Shown here piece by piece: positions 4,957 through 6,857 of a stretch of DNA of 6,857 bases (positions are counted from its first letter, which is position 1; each line of letters starts with the position of its first letter). The notes below the pieces were generated by a model, which had not been told where the DNA came from, made no database searches, and saw nothing but the letters and a program-made list of their open reading frames with translations. Location: assembly GCA_013375495.1 (NCBI GenBank), contig JABXKC010000071.1, positions 1 through 6,857 of the forward strand, read 5' to 3'. The DNA is from Promethearchaeota archaeon (GTDB lineage: Archaea; Asgardarchaeota; Lokiarchaeia; Sigynarchaeales; SOKP01). A program made the translations under genes and the position numbers.

Positions 4957-5039
4957 AAATCCGGAACACCCTCCCACCCTTCAAGCTCGAAACTAAACAA
5001 TCGTTTATCCTCTACCACTCACACAAACCTAAATCTTAA
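4957..5039 (+). repeat. Intergenic repeat family, full copy 6
   Basis: Bases 4957-4991 are identical to 1924-1958, and CCACTCACACAAACCT (5015-5030) is identical to 1982-1997; the middle differs. The A-rich lead before it resembles that of the copy at 884-918. This is the only copy not downstream of a + strand gene: it lies in the divergent gap upstream of the beta-helix gene. Confidence 0.7.
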
Positions 5040-5078
5040 TAAGAAAATTAATAAATCTGTAAAACGAAAAGTCTACTC

Positions 5079-5092
5079 TTAAATAATATATT
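5079..5092 (+). promoter_or_regulatory. TATA region of the beta-helix gene
   Basis: TTAAATAATATATT offers two overlapping TATA boxes; transcription would begin around 5107-5115, leaving about 25-30 bases before ATG 5139. No Shine-Dalgarno site follows. Confidence 0.5.
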
Positions 5093-5127
5093 GTCTTAAT
5101 TCGTTAGCGATACTCATTAAAATTTTG

Positions 5128-5149
5128 ATGAAATCAAAATGAAATCAAA
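5128..5149 (+). repeat. 11-bp tandem duplication across the start codon
   Basis: ATGAAATCAAA occurs twice head to tail (5128-5138 and 5139-5149). The second copy holds the true start. The first copy's ATG is out of frame and reads four codons (MKSK) to a TGA at 5140-5142 that overlaps the true ATG, producing an ATGA junction. Confidence 0.8.
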
Positions 5150-6743
5150 TCGAAAATCAAAAATAATAATTCTAATAATTTTAGGAATCCTTTTCGCTTT
5201 ATTCCCAATAGTTAGTACTAAGCTTAGTTTTACTACTGAAAATAGCAACAAAAGTCCAGAATTCAGCGATGATACCAATTCAGATGATAAAAATTTGAAA
5301 ATCTCAATAGTTTCAGGAAAAATTCATATTGATAATAATTGGACTGCTGCTAAAGCGGCGGGAATTTGTATAGGAAACGGAACATATTCCAACCCTTACA
5401 CCATTGAAGATAAAGTAATAAATGGTGGTGGAGTCGGAGATTGGACAGCTATATTAATTGAAAACTCTTATGAATATTTTAGTATAGAAAATTGTAGCTT
5501 CTATCATTCTGAATGGCCACCATATTATGGAATCACTCTAAATAACGTTCAGAATGGACTACTACTAAATAACAATTGCTCATCGAACCGTTATGGAATA
5601 AGATTATCTAATAGTAACAACAATACTATTTCAGAAAATATAGTAAATAACGCCGGTTTAAAGGGGATAAGTTTATACAGCAGTAATTACAACCTCATAT
5701 TAGGGAATATCATAAATAACAGCGGACAATATGGTATTTATCTAGAAGATTGTAAGTATAATACCGTTTTGGAAAATGAAATGAATAGATGCGGTTTGGA
5801 GATACAAGCTTCCCTTAGAAATGGAAACTGGACTCTTTTATTAAGTCATTTAAATATTCATAATATAGATACCACCAATTTAGTAAATGGAAAACCTCTT
5901 TACTATTATACCAATGAAGTGAGTTTAGGCTCGGATAATTTCACGAATGCTGGACAAGTCATTTTGGTAAATTGCACACAATCGTTAGTTTCAGGATTAT
6001 ATATCTCTTATGGTTCCAAGGGAATTTCGTTATACTTTTGTAATTACAATAATATCTCATATAACTCAGCAAATTACAATTCAAACTCTGGTATTTACTT
6101 AAAGAAGAGTGATACAAATCTGATTGTTGGAAACGATGCAGATTATAATCATAACTACGGGATAGATTTAATATATAGCAGCAATAACAGTATTTTAAGA
6201 AATACTGCTATTAAAGTTGTTAAACGAGGGAGTGGTATACATATGGAAGGTGGTAATAATAATATCATTAGTGAAAACATTGCGAATAACAATAATGATG
6301 GAATTAAGATAAGACACAGTACTAATAACCAAATTTTGGGAAATATTGTATTTTACAATCATCATGGAATTTCTTTATTTAAGAGTGTTAACAACGTTAT
6401 TACGGGAAATATCGCGAATAACAATTCTAACGGAATTGAACTATTGGTTAATAGTAATAACAACCACGTTACAGGAAATACTGCTAATAACAATGGTCAT
6501 TGTGGGATATATCTATATTTGGAAAGTAACAATAATATTATTACCGGTAATACATTAGTGGGAAACGAAATATGTATTCAAGAATACCGTTGTGATGGAA
6601 ATAGATTTTGGGATAATGGTGGATGTACATATGGTTTGGAGATTTTTTTTGAACTAATTATTTGGATTTCAATTATCGGTGGGGTCGCAATAGTTATGGT
6701 AACACTATATTTAATTAGGAGAAAAAGAAAAAGGATACTATAA
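5139..6743 (+). CDS. Anchored beta-helix surface protein (NosD-like)
   Basis: The product is 534 residues. Residues 1-27 are a signal peptide (basic MKSNRKSK, then a hydrophobic core), then an acidic, Ser/Asn-rich linker (32-52). A lead domain with IDNNWTAAKAAGICIGNGTY (64-83) and YTIED precedes right-handed parallel beta-helix coils. Coils begin at G131, G153, G176 and G199, and again at G295, G318, G341, G366, G388, G410, G432 and G456, a period of 22-25 residues, with Asn ladders (NNNxIxxN). The stretch 220-285, with LVNGKPLYYYTNEVSL and GQVILVNC, is the interruption typical of NosD-type domains. A Cys-containing cap (C479, C485, C496) leads to a membrane helix (about 503-526) and RRKRKR, so the helix faces outward. 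Many N-x-S/T sequons suggest glycosylation. Such CASH/NosD folds often bind or cut polysaccharides, but no catalytic cluster is evident, so binding or structural roles are equally likely. Confidence 0.88.
   Translation: MKSNRKSKIIILIILGILFALFPIVSTKLSFTTENSNKSPEFSDDTNSDDKNLKISIVSGKIHIDNNWTAAKAAGICIGNGTYSNPYTIEDKVINGGGVGDWTAILIENSYEYFSIENCSFYHSEWPPYYGITLNNVQNGLLLNNNCSSNRYGIRLSNSNNNTISENIVNNAGLKGISLYSSNYNLILGNIINNSGQYGIYLEDCKYNTVLENEMNRCGLEIQASLRNGNWTLLLSHLNIHNIDTTNLVNGKPLYYYTNEVSLGSDNFTNAGQVILVNCTQSLVSGLYISYGSKGISLYFCNYNNISYNSANYNSNSGIYLKKSDTNLIVGNDADYNHNYGIDLIYSSNNSILRNTAIKVVKRGSGIHMEGGNNNIISENIANNNNDGIKIRHSTNNQILGNIVFYNHHGISLFKSVNNVITGNIANNNSNGIELLVNSNNNHVTGNTANNNGHCGIYLYLESNNNIITGNTLVGNEICIQEYRCDGNRFWDNGGCTYGLEIFFELIIWISIIGGVAIVMVTLYLIRRKRKRIL
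6282..6494 (+). repeat. DNA-level repeats coding for beta-helix coils
   Basis: GCGAATAACAAT occurs at 6282-6293 and 6414-6425 (132 bases apart, two 66-base units), and GCTAATAACAAT at 6483-6494 (69 bases further). The period of 22-23 codons equals one beta-helix coil. Similarity at DNA level as well as protein level suggests fairly recent duplication or gene conversion of coils. Confidence 0.6.
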
Positions 6744-6783
6744 GCTTAAATATAACCTAAATATTTCTATTGAAATCAGGCTC

Positions 6784-6818
6784 TGAATTTACCATTTACA
6801 CAAATCTCTTAGCTAAGA
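6784..6818 (+). repeat. Intergenic repeat family, degenerate copy 7
   Basis: TACCATTTACACAAATCT (6790-6807) resembles TACCACTCACACAAACCT at 5013-5030 (C/T exchanges), and TGAATTTACCATT (6784-6796) is exact at 334-346. The copy ends in a perfect 12-base palindrome, TCTTAGCTAAGA (6807-6818). The TCCGGAACAC head is absent. It lies 40 bases after the beta-helix stop. Confidence 0.4.
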
Positions 6819-6828
6819 CTTTAAATTC

Positions 6829-6842
6829 TAATTTTTCTTTTT
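6829..6842 (+). terminator. T-tract terminator of the beta-helix gene
   Basis: TAATTTTTCTTTTT follows the palindrome at 6807-6818 and repeats the terminator motif at 3851-3864. It is a likely intrinsic terminator for the + strand gene ending at 6743. Confidence 0.5.
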
Positions 6843-6857
6843 AGTATTAAAACTACA

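Noticed and set aside
6346..6558. Second + strand frame inside the beta-helix gene
   Set aside because: It follows the repeat period of the host gene in another frame and has no start signals; the main frame is clearly the coding one.
334..6818. CRISPR array or intact insertion element from the repeated intergenic blocks
   Set aside because: Copies are scattered, imperfect and separated by genes, without regular spacers; no terminal inverted repeats, target-site duplications or transposase are visible.

Overview
The window looks archaeal, most likely an Asgard archaeon of the Lokiarchaeia/Promethearchaeota type. The evidence is AT-rich DNA, TTTATATA-type TATA boxes about 25 nt before expected transcript starts, GGTGA-type Shine-Dalgarno sites where there is a leader, T-run terminators, and two N-glycosylation-sequon-rich surface proteins held by one C-terminal helix with a Lys/Arg tail. 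One of these is a NosD-like beta-helix protein of a style I associate with that lineage. The lineage call is recognition by eye and is not proven by a marker gene.

Layout. 1-236: C-terminal end of an unrecognised gene entering from the left. 412-781: a zinc-ribbon/one-helix membrane protein that has apparently lost its ATG and one zinc Cys. 1018-1896: secreted, C-terminally anchored surface protein. 2207-2640: a two-gene operon with an ATGA overlap, made of a 47-residue zinc ribbon and a second zinc ribbon with a C-terminal helix. 2767-3225 flavodoxin and 3287-3697 Ap4A-hydrolase-like Nudix enzyme, both on the + strand. 3949-4155: small two-helix membrane protein. 4312-4767 (minus strand): PaaI-like hotdog thioesterase. 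5139-6743: large anchored beta-helix (NosD-type) surface protein.

Two things stand out beyond the genes. First, the zinc-ribbon genes at 533-781 and 2207-2350 are paralogues that share about 80% identity in a 60-bp promoter block as well as in the zinc-ribbon codons; one copy looks intact and the other is eroding. Second, every intergenic gap longer than about 120 bp carries a member of one repeat family, always in + orientation. Its members have an A-rich lead, a TCCGGAACAC head, a pyrimidine-rich G-poor body and a CCACTCACACAAACCT-like tail, and several are followed by a T tract. Two copies share 35 identical bases. Most sit just downstream of + strand stop codons, so a 3'-UTR or termination role is a reasonable hypothesis; a decayed mobile repeat is the main alternative.

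The genes do not form one pathway. The flavodoxin (electron transfer), Nudix enzyme (nucleotide clean-up) and thioesterase are housekeeping-type singletons. The remaining genes encode surface or membrane proteins of unknown role.
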